A stretch of DNA of 64,000 nucleotides from PALSA-505 sp963699015. Lineage in GTDB: Bacteria > Actinomycetota > Actinomycetes > Streptosporangiales > Streptosporangiaceae. The position numbers and the translations under genes are program-made. The notes under the pieces are model-generated. The model had not been told where the DNA came from. It searched no databases and saw only the letters and a list, made by a program, of their open reading frames with translations. The number at the start of each line of letters is the position of its first letter. The first letter of the stretch is position 1. Positions 23,598 through 32,847 of this stretch are shown here, piece after piece. Location: contig CAVOSX010000001.1 of assembly GCA_963699015.1 (NCBI GenBank), forward strand, positions 558,001 through 622,000. The letters run 5' to 3'.

Positions 23598-25256
23598 TCA
23601 GGCGGGTTCGGGCTCGCTGCCGGGATGGCCGGGCTCGCTGCGGGGACGGCCGGGGTCAGGGTCCGGATGGCCGGGCTCGGGGCCGGGACGGGCGGGTTCA
23701 CGGCCCGGCGTGCGCTCCTGCCGCGTGCCTGGCTGCGGCCGAACCTCTCCGTCGCGACGCCGGAACGCGAGCGCGGCGGCCATGCAGACCAGCGGAACGG
23801 CGGGGATGACGTACCGGTAGGTGTACTCATGCTCCGCCGTGGGCAGCACCAGGATGATCACGGCCGAGATCCATAGCAGGGCGGCCGCCCCCGACCGTCT
23901 GCGCGGGATGAGAATCCCGGCCAGCCCGATCACCGCGATCAGCCCGAATAGCGGACCGGGGAGGAAGATCACCCGCTGGTAGGAGTTCATGATGCCGGCA
24001 TACGGGTGCTGTTCGCTGGCCGACAGGTGCCAGCCCAGGAAGGGCGTGGCGCTGTCGCCGGTGTAATCGCGCACCGCCGCCTGTGCGTACCTCGCGTTCA
24101 TCGCGCCCATCCCGGCTCTCTCCGGCGGGACGGGGAACCGGAAGGAGTTGGTGTGCACGAGCGGGCCCAGGGTCCCCTTGACGACGATCGAGGCGTACGC
24201 GAGCGGCTGCGCGGCGATGGCCCTGACCGCGAAGCGCAGCGCGCGAGAATTGTTGGCCCGGTTGAACGCCGCGACGTCCGGGACCAGGTCATTCGACGGT
24301 GGCTGCCACTGCCAGGCATCGTGGTCCCACAGGTACGTGCTCGGCCGGGCCCGCTTCGCCGCCACCGGCTGCGCCAAGGCTCCCGGCTGAGCGGTGGGGC
24401 ACAGCGCGCGGAGATCCGCAGGAGGCTTGATCACGGCGCAGTTGGCGAAGGACATGGTCCGCGACCACAGGAACAGCCCCGCGCTGTTGGTCAGGTTAAA
24501 GCTGCCGTACGCGCTGGCGAACCACAGCATGTAACCGGCTACCGGCAGTGCCCCCGCGAGCAGCGCCGCGCCCGCCTTGCGCCAGCCCGCGCGCGTGGCC
24601 AGCAGGTACACGGCCAGCGCCACGACCAGCGGTAGCGTTGTCGGGCGCACGAGGACGGAGACACCCATCAGCAGCCCCGCCGACGCCGACCGCCATACCG
24701 ACGGTGACCTGCGGATCAGCACGACCGTGAACGCCGCCACCATCAGGAACAGCCCGAGGATGTCGGCCATGATGAGGTGCTCGAGCAGGATCTGCCCCGG
24801 GTCGAACAGCACGGGCACGGCCGCGAGGGTGGCCAGCCAGCGCGTGACGTTCCGGCTCCGCAGCACCGCGTAGATCATCACGGCGATGGCCAGGCCCATG
24901 ACATGCTGCAGCGCGGCGACCAGGGTCAGCGAGTGAAATGGCCGCAGCAGTGCAAGGAACAGCGCGTACCCGCTGGGGTTGACGGGGTTCGAGGTGAGGT
25001 GGACGGCGTCCCACAGGTAATCGAAGGTATCCAGCCTGAACAGCACCGCCGGCCGGAAGCCGAGTATGGCGATGATCCGGGGTACCAGGGACAGTGCGAG
25101 GGCGGCGGAAAACAGCAGGTTGTCGCCGATCAGGCGCTGTAGCCCGGCGAGCGTTCCCCGCCAGCTGCGCCCCTGCCGCCGGGCCGCCGACGCCGTGCCG
25201 GCCTCCGTACCCGCGTCTGCGGTTCCCGGACTTGGCCCTCTCCTGAGCGCCGGCAA
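23598..25256 (-). CDS. Polytopic membrane protein, probable GT-C glycosyltransferase
   Basis: About 552 aa with roughly ten to twelve membrane segments. The first outside loop has FRLDTFDYLW (Asp-76, Asp-79), the acidic pair expected of GT-C enzymes that use polyprenyl-phosphate sugars. It is a clear paralogue of the next gene on this strand; for example SFANCAVIKPPADLRALCP is identical in both, as are HSLTL and AEHEYTYRY. It starts at TTG 25256 with GAGGGG upstream. The C-terminal ~45 residues, after the last membrane segment, are a Pro/Glu/Gly-rich imperfect repeat (EPGHP-type units), probably cytoplasmic and disordered. The donor and acceptor are unknown. Confidence 0.82.
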   Translation of the reverse strand: MPALRRGPSPGTADAGTEAGTASAARRQGRSWRGTLAGLQRLIGDNLLFSAALALSLVPRIIAILGFRPAVLFRLDTFDYLWDAVHLTSNPVNPSGYALFLALLRPFHSLTLVAALQHVMGLAIAVMIYAVLRSRNVTRWLATLAAVPVLFDPGQILLEHLIMADILGLFLMVAAFTVVLIRRSPSVWRSASAGLLMGVSVLVRPTTLPLVVALAVYLLATRAGWRKAGAALLAGALPVAGYMLWFASAYGSFNLTNSAGLFLWSRTMSFANCAVIKPPADLRALCPTAQPGALAQPVAAKRARPSTYLWDHDAWQWQPPSNDLVPDVAAFNRANNSRALRFAVRAIAAQPLAYASIVVKGTLGPLVHTNSFRFPVPPERAGMGAMNARYAQAAVRDYTGDSATPFLGWHLSASEQHPYAGIMNSYQRVIFLPGPLFGLIAVIGLAGILIPRRRSGAAALLWISAVIILVLPTAEHEYTYRYVIPAVPLVCMAAALAFRRRDGEVRPQPGTRQERTPGREPARPGPEPGHPDPDPGRPRSEPGHPGSEPEPA

Positions 25257-25512
25257 GGCTAACCCCTCACCCCGGGTTCCCGGGGACCCTTCACATCCCG
25301 GCGGACCGCCCTGCCTAGGGCACGCAGATATCCGCTCAAGACGGGAACGACCCCGAACCTGCCCTGGGACATGCCGTGACTCCCGACGGTATTCTGGATG
25401 CCTTTGCCTGCCAGGCCGCGATGGCTCATCCGGGCCGGCGGGGCAGCACGGGATGAAGCCATGTTACGGTACCGCATCCAGCCGGACCGGCAGGTCGCCG
25501 GCGGAATCTCGG
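25257..25512 (-). other. Gap between the two minus-strand membrane paralogues
   Basis: An 85-codon frame (25516-25259) fits the gap exactly: its GTG overlaps the upstream stop as GTGA and its stop lies two bases before the next TTG start. Its third codon positions are clearly less GC-rich than in its neighbours and I see no motif, so I do not call it a gene. Confidence 0.35.
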
Positions 25513-27381
25513 TCACCCGGCCGGGCCGGTGCCATCCTGGCTCGCGTCGGCGCCTTCGGCTCCGTCAGCCGACCGGGCCGCCGGGGCTGTCTCGCCTTCG
25601 GCGCCCGCCGTCACCGGCGCTGTGCTGTCGGCCGCTGTCACCGGCGCTGTGCTGTCGGCCGCTGTCACCGGCGCTGTGCTGTCGGCCGCCGTCACCGGCG
25701 CCGTGCTGTCGGCCGCCGTCACCCGGGCTGTGCTGTCGGCCGCAGGTACTGGGGCTGTGCTGTCGGCCGCCGGTGCCGGGGCTGCGCCGGCCGCCGTCGC
25801 CGGCCGCCTGCCGTTCGCGGTCACCGCGGCCGGCGATCCGGCCCGCGGGGTAGCGGCCGCGGGGCGCTTCCTGAAGGCCAGGGCCAGCGCCATGCAGGCC
25901 AGCGGGATGGCCGGCAGGGCGTAACGATAGGTGTACTCGTGCTCGGCCACGGGGAGCACCAGGGTGATGACCGCTGAGAGCCACAACATGGCGGCCGCCG
26001 CGGTGCGCCTGCGCGGGATCAGCAGCCCGCCCAGCCCCGCCACGAGGATCAAGGCGAACACCGGCCCGGGAAGGAAGATCACGCGCTGGTAGTCCTGGAT
26101 GGCCTGCGCCCACGGCTGGGTGATCCTCGCCGTCAGGTGGCTGCCCAGGCTGCGCGGTAGCTGCTGCGTGGTGCCGGCGTACTCCTGCACCCCGGCCAGC
26201 GCATACGGCACGTACTCCTTGGGCAGCCCGCCATGGATCCCGGTCGGGAACAGGAAGCTGATGCTCTGGAAGAAGGGCTTGAGGGTGTCCGCGCTGACCA
26301 CCCGGGCATAGGCCAGCGGCTGGGCCTCGATGGCCCGGACGGCAAACTGCAGCGCGCGGCTGTTGTTGGCCGGGGTGAATGCGCTTGCGTCCGGCACCGG
26401 CCCGGTCGAGGGCGGCTGCCACTGCCAGGCGCGGTGATCCCACAGGTATTTCGTCGGCTGCAGGCGCGGGGCCCCCGGCGGCCGGGCGACCGAGTGCGGC
26501 TGCACTTCCGGGCACAGCGCCCGCAGGTCGGCGGGCGGCTTGATCACGGCGCAGTTCGCGAAGGACATGGTCCGCGACCACAGGAACAATCCGTTGCTGT
26601 CGGTCACGTTGAACGAGCCGGTCGCGGCGGCGAACCACGACATGTAGGCGAGCACCGGGACCGCGCCCGCGACCAGCAGTGCGCAGGCGCGGCGCCATCC
26701 GGCCCGCACGATGAGCAGGTAGATCGCCATGAGCAGGATCAGCGGCAGCGCGGTGGGGCGGACTGCCGTCGAGGCGCCCATCAGCAAGCCCGCGGTCGCC
26801 GCCCGCCAGACCGACGGGGAGCGCCTCATCAGCAGCACCGCGAAGGCCGCGATCATCAGCAGGAACGCCAGCAGGTCGGCCATGATCAGTTGTTCAAGCA
26901 GCAGTTCGGGCGCGGCGAAAAGCACGGGCGCGGCCGCCAGCGTGGCGATCCAGTCCGCCACCCCCCAGTGCCTCAGCGTCGCGTAGACGAGCAGCGCGAT
27001 GACCAGGCCGGCCAGGCTCTGCAGGATCACGATCAAGGTCAGCGAGTGAAATGGCCGCAGCAGCGCCAGCAACAGCGCATACCCGCTGGGGTTGACCGCA
27101 TTGGGGGTGAGGTGGACGGCATTCCACAGGTAGTCGTAGGTGTCCATCCGGAACAAGATCGCGGGCCGGAAACCCAGGATGGCGAAGAGCCTGGGCACCG
27201 TGGCCAGCCCGAGCGCCACGCAGAACAGCCAATGACGGCTGATCACGCCCGCCAGCGCCGACACCGGATCCTGTCTCCTGCGCGGCGGGGAGCTTGCCAC
27301 CGCCCGGTCCGGCCGTGCCGCCCCGGCCTGGCGCGCCGCCTCGGCGCCGCCCGCACGGCGACCAAGCACGTCCCTAAGCAT
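25513..27381 (-). CDS. Polytopic membrane protein, probable GT-C glycosyltransferase with repeat tail
   Basis: Paralogue of the gene at 23598-25256, aligned along the whole membrane domain (FRMDTYDYLW acidic loop, VNPSGYAL, SFANCAVIKPPADLRALCP, AEHEYTYRY). About 620 aa. After the last membrane segment a tail of ~110 residues contains about seven nine-residue repeats of the type ADSTAPVTA, encoded by 27-bp tandem repeats. I chose ATG 27381; AAGGAG lies ten bases upstream and GTG 27387 and TTG 27384 are adjacent options. The frame stays open to 27528. The gene is divergent from the plus-strand glycosyltransferases. Confidence 0.82.
   Translation of the reverse strand: MLRDVLGRRAGGAEAARQAGAARPDRAVASSPPRRRQDPVSALAGVISRHWLFCVALGLATVPRLFAILGFRPAILFRMDTYDYLWNAVHLTPNAVNPSGYALLLALLRPFHSLTLIVILQSLAGLVIALLVYATLRHWGVADWIATLAAAPVLFAAPELLLEQLIMADLLAFLLMIAAFAVLLMRRSPSVWRAATAGLLMGASTAVRPTALPLILLMAIYLLIVRAGWRRACALLVAGAVPVLAYMSWFAAATGSFNVTDSNGLFLWSRTMSFANCAVIKPPADLRALCPEVQPHSVARPPGAPRLQPTKYLWDHRAWQWQPPSTGPVPDASAFTPANNSRALQFAVRAIEAQPLAYARVVSADTLKPFFQSISFLFPTGIHGGLPKEYVPYALAGVQEYAGTTQQLPRSLGSHLTARITQPWAQAIQDYQRVIFLPGPVFALILVAGLGGLLIPRRRTAAAAMLWLSAVITLVLPVAEHEYTYRYALPAIPLACMALALAFRKRPAAATPRAGSPAAVTANGRRPATAAGAAPAPAADSTAPVPAADSTARVTAADSTAPVTAADSTAPVTAADSTAPVTAADSTAPVTAGAEGETAPAARSADGAEGADASQDGTGPAG
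25608..25769 (-). repeat. Six tandem 27-bp repeats
   Basis: Units of 27 bases start at 25608, 25635, 25662, 25689, 25716 and 25743, with a decayed seventh after 25769. They lie in frame in the 3' end of the membrane glycosyltransferase gene and encode ADSTAPVTA-like nonapeptides. Copy number could vary without shifting the frame. Confidence 0.9.
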
Positions 27382-27830
27382 CAACACCCAGCTCCTTGCC
27401 AAGTCTCGTGCGGTGCCGTCGGGGCCCAAGTCCCGCGCCCGGGACCGGGATTGTAGCCGGGTTGAAGCCGACCCCGTGCCTGATCCGGCCGTATGACCGC
27501 TGGCCTGGACGTCAGCCCCCCAGCTCATGATCCCGTGGGATCGGGGCGGTCCGTGCTTTCACTCTACGGGATCGCGGGCACAGGGCCCGGACCGAAATGC
27601 CGCCTGAGCGGATCCGCCGGGGGAAGAAGGCCGGGTCTGCCCGCCCCGGCGTGGCTGCGCCACGTGTCCGGCTTAGCCACGTCGCGGACCCGGTATCGGG
27701 TAGGCTCTCGCCGTGGCCAGGACCACTCCCGGGGCGCAGGTCACCCGGCCGGGCCCGGCGCGTTGCTCGCGGTGTTAGGGTCACAGCCCTCGTCCGCGGT
27801 TTCACCGTAATCATGCGGAGGTAGCTAGCT
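27382..27830. other. Divergent promoter region of the GT-C locus
   Basis: About 450 bases between the diverging membrane genes. No convincing gene is present; short frames are shadow-like. Both promoters should lie here. GGAGG at 27816-27820 is the ribosome site of the plus-strand gene. No clear -10/-35 pair was found. Confidence 0.45.
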
Positions 27831-29474
27831 GTGAGGGGCATAACCGTGAGGTCAGCGGCCAGAACCTCGGCTGGCAAGTCCGGCGGCGATCCGGTCTCGC
27901 GGGGCTTGCCGCGGATCACCCCGGTGACCACTGTCATCACGGTCGCCACACTGCTGGCGCTCGGCCTGCGGATATACCTGCTCGCCCGGCCCGGCTACCT
28001 GCTGGGCGTCACCGAGTACGACGACGGGCCGTACTTCGGCAGCGCGGTGCGACTGGTGGACGGCATCCTTCCCTACCGCTCCTTCATCTTGGTGCAGCCG
28101 CCGGGGATCACCCTGCTCATGGTCCCGGCCGCCCTGATGGCCAAGGTGATCGGCACGGCGGGCGGGATGGTCATCGGCCGGATACTGACCATGCTCGCCA
28201 GCGCGGCGGCGGTGGTGCTCGGCGGTCTGCTCGTACGACACCGCGGCCTCCTTGCGGTCATCGTGTGCTGCGGGATCATCGCGGTGTACCCGGATAGCGT
28301 GCTGACCGCCAGGACCGTGCTCGTCGAGCCGTGGCTGGTCCTGTTCTGCCTGGCCGGAGCGCTGGCCGTGTTCGACGGAGACCGGCCGACGCAGAGCCGG
28401 CGGCGGCTGCTGTGGGGCGGGGTGCTGTTCGGCTTCGCCGGCGCGGTCGAGGCGTGGGCCGTCGTGCCGGTGCTGGTGATCATCGGGATCGTACTGGCGG
28501 TTCGCGCATTCAAGAGGGCCGCGCTCTACGTGGCCGGGGTGGCGGCAGGGTTCCTGGTGCCCGTCGTGCCGTTCGCCGCGCTGGCGCCGCGAGGGTTCTA
28601 CGACAGCCTGGTGACCGCCCAGGTCGGGCCCAGGAAAGACGTGGCGCGGGCCCCGCTGCAGTACCGGCTGCAGCAGATGACCGGCCTGTTCACCACGCAC
28701 GGGCCCAGCCATGCCCTGGTGGAGGGCGTGGTGGTCGCGATCATCTGCCTCGTGGTGGGCTCCATGGTCTGCGCGTCCCTGCTGACCAAGCGCCCGCCGC
28801 CCCCGCTTGAGTGGTTCGGCGTGGTGACGACCCCTCTCGTGGTGGTCATATTCCTGTGGCCGCCTCAGTTCCACTATCACTTCCCCACGTTCCTGGCCCC
28901 GTTCCTCGCGCTGGCCGTGGCGCTGCCCGTGGCGCGGCTGGTCGGCGCGGTCAGGCAGGCCGCGAAGCGGCAGGGGAACGGGTCGCTGCTGCGGTGGGGC
29001 GAGGCGGCTCTGGCCGGGCTGGCGGTCATCGTGCTGGCGGGCTTCTCCGTCTACACCGCCCAGGCGGTGGGTCACCTGAAGGCCAAGTCCTATCAGGAGG
29101 TCGTGGCCGCTCGCCGGCTGATCCCGCCCGGATCGTGCCTGTTCACTGACACGGTGGCATTCGCCATCATGACGAACAGGTTCGTGTCGAACGTGCCCGG
29201 CTGCTCGGTGATGGACGATGGCCTCGGGACCGACCTGGCGCTTTCGCATGGACTCAGTCCCGCAACCGGCGCCGGAAATGTCCCGGCCGTAGCGGCCGTG
29301 TGGCTGGACGGGTTCAAGCATGCCCAGTTCGTGTGGCGTTCGCACTACAACGGCCGCAGGATCCCCTGGACGCCCAAGCTCAGGGCCTACCTCAACAACC
29401 ATTTCGTCATCGTGCTCAACTACGGGCTGCAGGGCAGGCTCTACGAGCGCAACAGCCTGGTGCACAAGCACTAG
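27831..29474 (+). CDS. Polytopic membrane protein, probable GT-C glycosyltransferase
   Basis: About 547 aa, roughly ten to eleven membrane segments, then a ~120-residue outside domain at the C-terminus. The first outside loop holds TEYDDGPYF (Glu-62, Asp-64, Asp-65), the acidic cluster expected of GT-C enzymes, and VQPPG follows. It is a paralogue of the gene at 31222: the YDDG motif is at the same residue number, and PWLVL, FGFAGA, GTDLALSHG and RIPWTPKLRAY/RIAWTPALRAY are shared. GTG 27831 has GGAGG ten bases upstream. It probably moves a sugar from a lipid carrier to an acceptor outside the membrane; the substrates are unknown. Confidence 0.82.
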   Translation: MRGITVRSAARTSAGKSGGDPVSRGLPRITPVTTVITVATLLALGLRIYLLARPGYLLGVTEYDDGPYFGSAVRLVDGILPYRSFILVQPPGITLLMVPAALMAKVIGTAGGMVIGRILTMLASAAAVVLGGLLVRHRGLLAVIVCCGIIAVYPDSVLTARTVLVEPWLVLFCLAGALAVFDGDRPTQSRRRLLWGGVLFGFAGAVEAWAVVPVLVIIGIVLAVRAFKRAALYVAGVAAGFLVPVVPFAALAPRGFYDSLVTAQVGPRKDVARAPLQYRLQQMTGLFTTHGPSHALVEGVVVAIICLVVGSMVCASLLTKRPPPPLEWFGVVTTPLVVVIFLWPPQFHYHFPTFLAPFLALAVALPVARLVGAVRQAAKRQGNGSLLRWGEAALAGLAVIVLAGFSVYTAQAVGHLKAKSYQEVVAARRLIPPGSCLFTDTVAFAIMTNRFVSNVPGCSVMDDGLGTDLALSHGLSPATGAGNVPAVAAVWLDGFKHAQFVWRSHYNGRRIPWTPKLRAYLNNHFVIVLNYGLQGRLYERNSLVHKH

Positions 29475-29621
29475 GAGCTGACGATGCCTGGCAGGTGAGC
29501 GCCAGCATGAGCGCCGCAGCTGAACAGGCGATGACCGGGTGAGCCGGCCGGCCGGAAGATCCGCGCGATCGTCTGCCTTCCGGTACCGGCAGATCGTGGT
29601 TGCCAGCCCGGAATTGGCTCT

Positions 29622-31154
29622 ATGCTCTGGTGGACCGGACGCCTGCGGGCGGGTAAGACCGCAGGTCAACGGCAGGTAAAGGCCGGGCCAGTTCCTACCA
29701 GGCTGGGGGTGGAGCGCGTGAGGCAGGCCGGCGAGCAGGCCGGGGCAGCGGCTGCGCGGGCCGCACCCCCCGCCGCGGCCGCCAGCGGCTCGGCCGCGGA
29801 ACCTGGACCGCTGCTCGGACGGACGGGCCGGGTCCTGGCCGCGCTGTTCCCGGCCGAGCCGCCGCAGCTGCGGCGGCCGGCCCGCGCCGCGGCCGGGGTT
29901 GCCTTGGGGTACGTCGCCGCCATCGCCCTCGGCGCGTGGGTGCTGCTCGAGCGTCAGGGCGGCCGCCCGGCGTGGACGACCCTGTGGGCCGAGGACCGCT
30001 GGCTCTTCCTGCCGGGAGCGCTGGTGCATCCGTGGAGCAGCCTGTGGAAGGCGGCCGACGGGTACCTGTCGCTGGTGCCGCGGGTCGTCGCCGATGTGGT
30101 GGCCAGGCTGCCGCTGCGTGATGCGGCACCCGCCTACGCGATCATCGGCGCGGCGATCGCAGCCGCCTGCGCGGCATTCGTCTTCCGGGCCTGCGCCGGG
30201 CACGTGCGCAATCCCGCGCTGCGGGTCCTGCTGGCCGCCGGCGTGCTGCTGCTGCCGACGGCGCTGAAGGCTGGGCTGCCGGACAACGCCGTGAACAGCA
30301 TCTGGTACCTGCTGTTCGCGGCGTTCTGGGCGCTGATGTGGCGGCCCCGCAGCCGCAGCGCGCTGGCGGTCGCGGCCATCGTCTGCTTCGCAGCCGCGGC
30401 GTCGAACGTGCTGGTCGCGGTGTTCCTGCCGCTGGCCGCGGCGCGGGTGATCGCACTGCCGCGGGTGCGCGAGCACGCGGCGACCATCGGATTGCTCGCC
30501 GGCGGTGCGGTGCAGCTGCTGGTCGTCCTGTTCCACCACCGGCGCCACCAGCCCACGACCGCGCTGGACGCGCTCGGCTTCTACGGCCACAACGTGATCT
30601 TGCCCGCGGTGACCGGACATCACTTCGGCACACAGCTCACCGCGGGCGCGGGAATCGCCACCGCCACCACGCTGGCCGCGGTGGCGGTGGCGCTGGTGGT
30701 CATCTGGGTCCTGGTCACGGGCGACGCGCGGGTCCGGGTCTTCGCCGCGACCGCGCTGATCCTCGGGCTGGCTCTCACCCTGACCCCGGTGCTCGTGCAC
30801 GGTGATGTGGCCGGTGCGGAGGTGACGCAGCAGGTCCTGTGGGCCGCAGGGTCGCGCTACGCGCAGGTCCCGATCCTGCTCATCGACTCGCTGGTCATCG
30901 TGGCCGTGGATGCGTACCTGCGCCGCGGCGGCATGCGGTTCGCGCGCCCCCGGCGCGCCACTGCGGTCGTACTGCTGGTGGCCGTGCTCGGCACCAGCTG
31001 GGTAAGCGACTTCAGGTACAGCGACCTGCGCGCGCAGCAGGCCTCGTGGACGGACGTGGTCACCAGGATGGACCAGGCCTGCCAGCAGCACCCGCAAGGC
31101 TCGGCCCGGATAGGCAATGGCGTGAGCGTCCCCTGCTCGGTAGTGAATAGCTGA
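29622..31154 (+). CDS. Polytopic membrane protein of unknown function
   Basis: About 510 aa; a ~70-residue Ala/Gly-rich cytoplasmic front, then roughly ten membrane segments and a short outside tail. An acidic loop after the first segment (TLWAEDRWLFLPGAL) resembles the position of the GT-C catalytic loop, but the protein is not closely related to its two flanking genes. It could be a related transferase or a flippase-like partner. The start is unsure: ATG 29622 has no clear ribosome site, while GTG 29709 and 29718 sit near GGGGGTGGAG. Confidence 0.7.
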   Translation: MLWWTGRLRAGKTAGQRQVKAGPVPTRLGVERVRQAGEQAGAAAARAAPPAAAASGSAAEPGPLLGRTGRVLAALFPAEPPQLRRPARAAAGVALGYVAAIALGAWVLLERQGGRPAWTTLWAEDRWLFLPGALVHPWSSLWKAADGYLSLVPRVVADVVARLPLRDAAPAYAIIGAAIAAACAAFVFRACAGHVRNPALRVLLAAGVLLLPTALKAGLPDNAVNSIWYLLFAAFWALMWRPRSRSALAVAAIVCFAAAASNVLVAVFLPLAAARVIALPRVREHAATIGLLAGGAVQLLVVLFHHRRHQPTTALDALGFYGHNVILPAVTGHHFGTQLTAGAGIATATTLAAVAVALVVIWVLVTGDARVRVFAATALILGLALTLTPVLVHGDVAGAEVTQQVLWAAGSRYAQVPILLIDSLVIVAVDAYLRRGGMRFARPRRATAVVLLVAVLGTSWVSDFRYSDLRAQQASWTDVVTRMDQACQQHPQGSARIGNGVSVPCSVVNS

Positions 31155-31221
31155 GCGCACCGTCACCGGCGTCCGCCCCGGGTAGGCTCCAGCGGGTGAG
31201 CGCGTACCTGAGCGGCCGGCC

Positions 31222-32847
31222 GTGAGCCGCATCCCGTCGCCGCGGGCGGCGGCCCGGCCGGGGCAGCCCGTCGGCGCGCATCGCCCGGGGCGGCTGTGGC
31301 GGCGGCTGACCCCGGCCGGCTGGGTGATCGTCGCGACGACCGCGCTGGCCCTCGGGCTGCGGCTCTGGCAGCTGCGCAGCCCCGGGCACCTGTTCGGGGT
31401 GACCGAGTACGACGACGGGGTCTACCTGGGTGCGGCCCTGCGGCTGGTCCACGGGGTACTGCCTTATCGCGACTTCGTGCTTGTACAGCCGCCCGGGCTG
31501 ATCCTGATCATGACGCCGGTAGCCGCGCTGGCCAAGTGGACGGGCACGGCGGGCGCGATGGCGGCCGGCCGCATCCTCACCGTGTGCGCGGGCGCGGCAG
31601 CGGTGCCGCTGGCGGGCCGGCTGGTCCGGCACCGGGGCCTGCTGGCCGTCGCGATCACCTGCGGGCTGCTGGCCGTCTACCCGGACGCCATCGCGGCGTC
31701 GGTCACGGTGCTGCAGGAGCCCTGGCTGGTGCTGTGCTGCCTGGCCGGGGCGGTCGCCGTATTCGACGGCAACCAGCTGACCGGCAGCTGGAAGCGGCTC
31801 GCCTGGGGCGGGGCGGCGTTCGGCTTCGCCGGCGCGATCAAGGTGTGGGCGGTCATCCCGGTGCTGGTCATCGTGGCGCTGGCCGTGCGGCGTCCCCGGC
31901 GGGCGGGCGTATTCCTTGGCGGCACCGTGGCCGGATTCCTCGTTCCTGTGCTGCCGTTCGCCGTGGCCAGCCCCGGCGTCTTCTACAAGGGCGTCATCGT
32001 GGCCCAGATCGTGCGGGTGGACGACGTGCGGGTCTCGGCCTGGACCCGCCTCACCTCGCTGACCGGGCTGGACAGCCTGTCACCTGTCAGCCACCAGGCA
32101 GCGCTGATCGCGGCGATTGCGATCCCCGCCCTGGTGGTCGCGGCCTTCGCCGGCGGCTGGGTCCTCACCCGCCGGCGACCGCCCGCGCTCGACTGGTTCG
32201 CGCTGGCGACGGCCGCCCTGGTGGTAGCGGCGTTCATGTGGCCGGCCGACTTCTACTATCACTACTCGGATTTCCTCGCGCCGTTCCTCGCCCTCTGCGT
32301 GGGCCTGCCGGCGGCCAGGCTGATGGCCGGCCTGGAGCAGGCTGGATGGCGGCCGGCCCGCGACGGCCGGGCCGGGCGGGCGGCTACCGCGGTCACCCTG
32401 GCCGCGATAGCGGCGATGGCGGTGTCCCAGGTCTACCACGAAGGCCGGGCGAGGGCGTCGGTGCACGAGTTCGCTGCCCTGCAGCGGGTCATCCCGCCCG
32501 GCGCGTGCGTGCTCACCGACGAGGTGTCTTACACGATCGCGGCTGACCGGTTCCTCTCCTCCGTCCCCGGCTGCTCACAGGTGGTCGACGGCGAGGGCAC
32601 CGATCTCGCCCTGAGCCACGGCAAGAACGGCGTGACCGGAGCGGGCCGGGTGCCCGCGGTGCAGGCGGTCTGGGACCAGGCGCTGCGCAGCGCGCAGTAC
32701 GTGTGGCTGTCCTCGAAGCTGGACAGCGTCGAAGCCAGGCGGATCGCGTGGACGCCCGCGCTGCGGGCCTACTTCTTCACGCACTTCCGGCCGGCCGGCG
32801 GGCCCGGGGTGCCGGACAACCTGTACCGGCGCGACGGTCAGCCGTAG
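31222..32847 (+). CDS. Polytopic membrane protein, probable GT-C glycosyltransferase
   Basis: Paralogue of the gene at 27831 over its full length (541 aa), with TEYDDGVYL at residues 61-69 as the putative catalytic acidic loop, LPYRDFVLVQPPG, and the same C-terminal outside domain (GTDLALSHG, WTPALRAYF). The two copies flank the unrelated membrane gene at 29622, so a duplication was followed by an insertion, or three genes evolved as a set. GTG 31222 has no strong ribosome site. The stop overlaps the end of the convergent DUF1015 gene by ten bases. Confidence 0.82.
   Translation: MSRIPSPRAAARPGQPVGAHRPGRLWRRLTPAGWVIVATTALALGLRLWQLRSPGHLFGVTEYDDGVYLGAALRLVHGVLPYRDFVLVQPPGLILIMTPVAALAKWTGTAGAMAAGRILTVCAGAAAVPLAGRLVRHRGLLAVAITCGLLAVYPDAIAASVTVLQEPWLVLCCLAGAVAVFDGNQLTGSWKRLAWGGAAFGFAGAIKVWAVIPVLVIVALAVRRPRRAGVFLGGTVAGFLVPVLPFAVASPGVFYKGVIVAQIVRVDDVRVSAWTRLTSLTGLDSLSPVSHQAALIAAIAIPALVVAAFAGGWVLTRRRPPALDWFALATAALVVAAFMWPADFYYHYSDFLAPFLALCVGLPAARLMAGLEQAGWRPARDGRAGRAATAVTLAAIAAMAVSQVYHEGRARASVHEFAALQRVIPPGACVLTDEVSYTIAADRFLSSVPGCSQVVDGEGTDLALSHGKNGVTGAGRVPAVQAVWDQALRSAQYVWLSSKLDSVEARRIAWTPALRAYFFTHFRPAGGPGVPDNLYRRDGQP

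Noticed and set aside
25608..25769. CRISPR array or regulatory iterons
   Set aside because: 27-base units without spacers, in frame at the end of a membrane-protein gene; they encode a nonapeptide repeat.
27852..31232. Open minus-strand frame of 1126 codons
   Set aside because: It spans two genuine membrane genes on the plus strand and consists of His/Arg/Gln/Gly-rich nonsense, the usual antisense shadow in very high-GC DNA.
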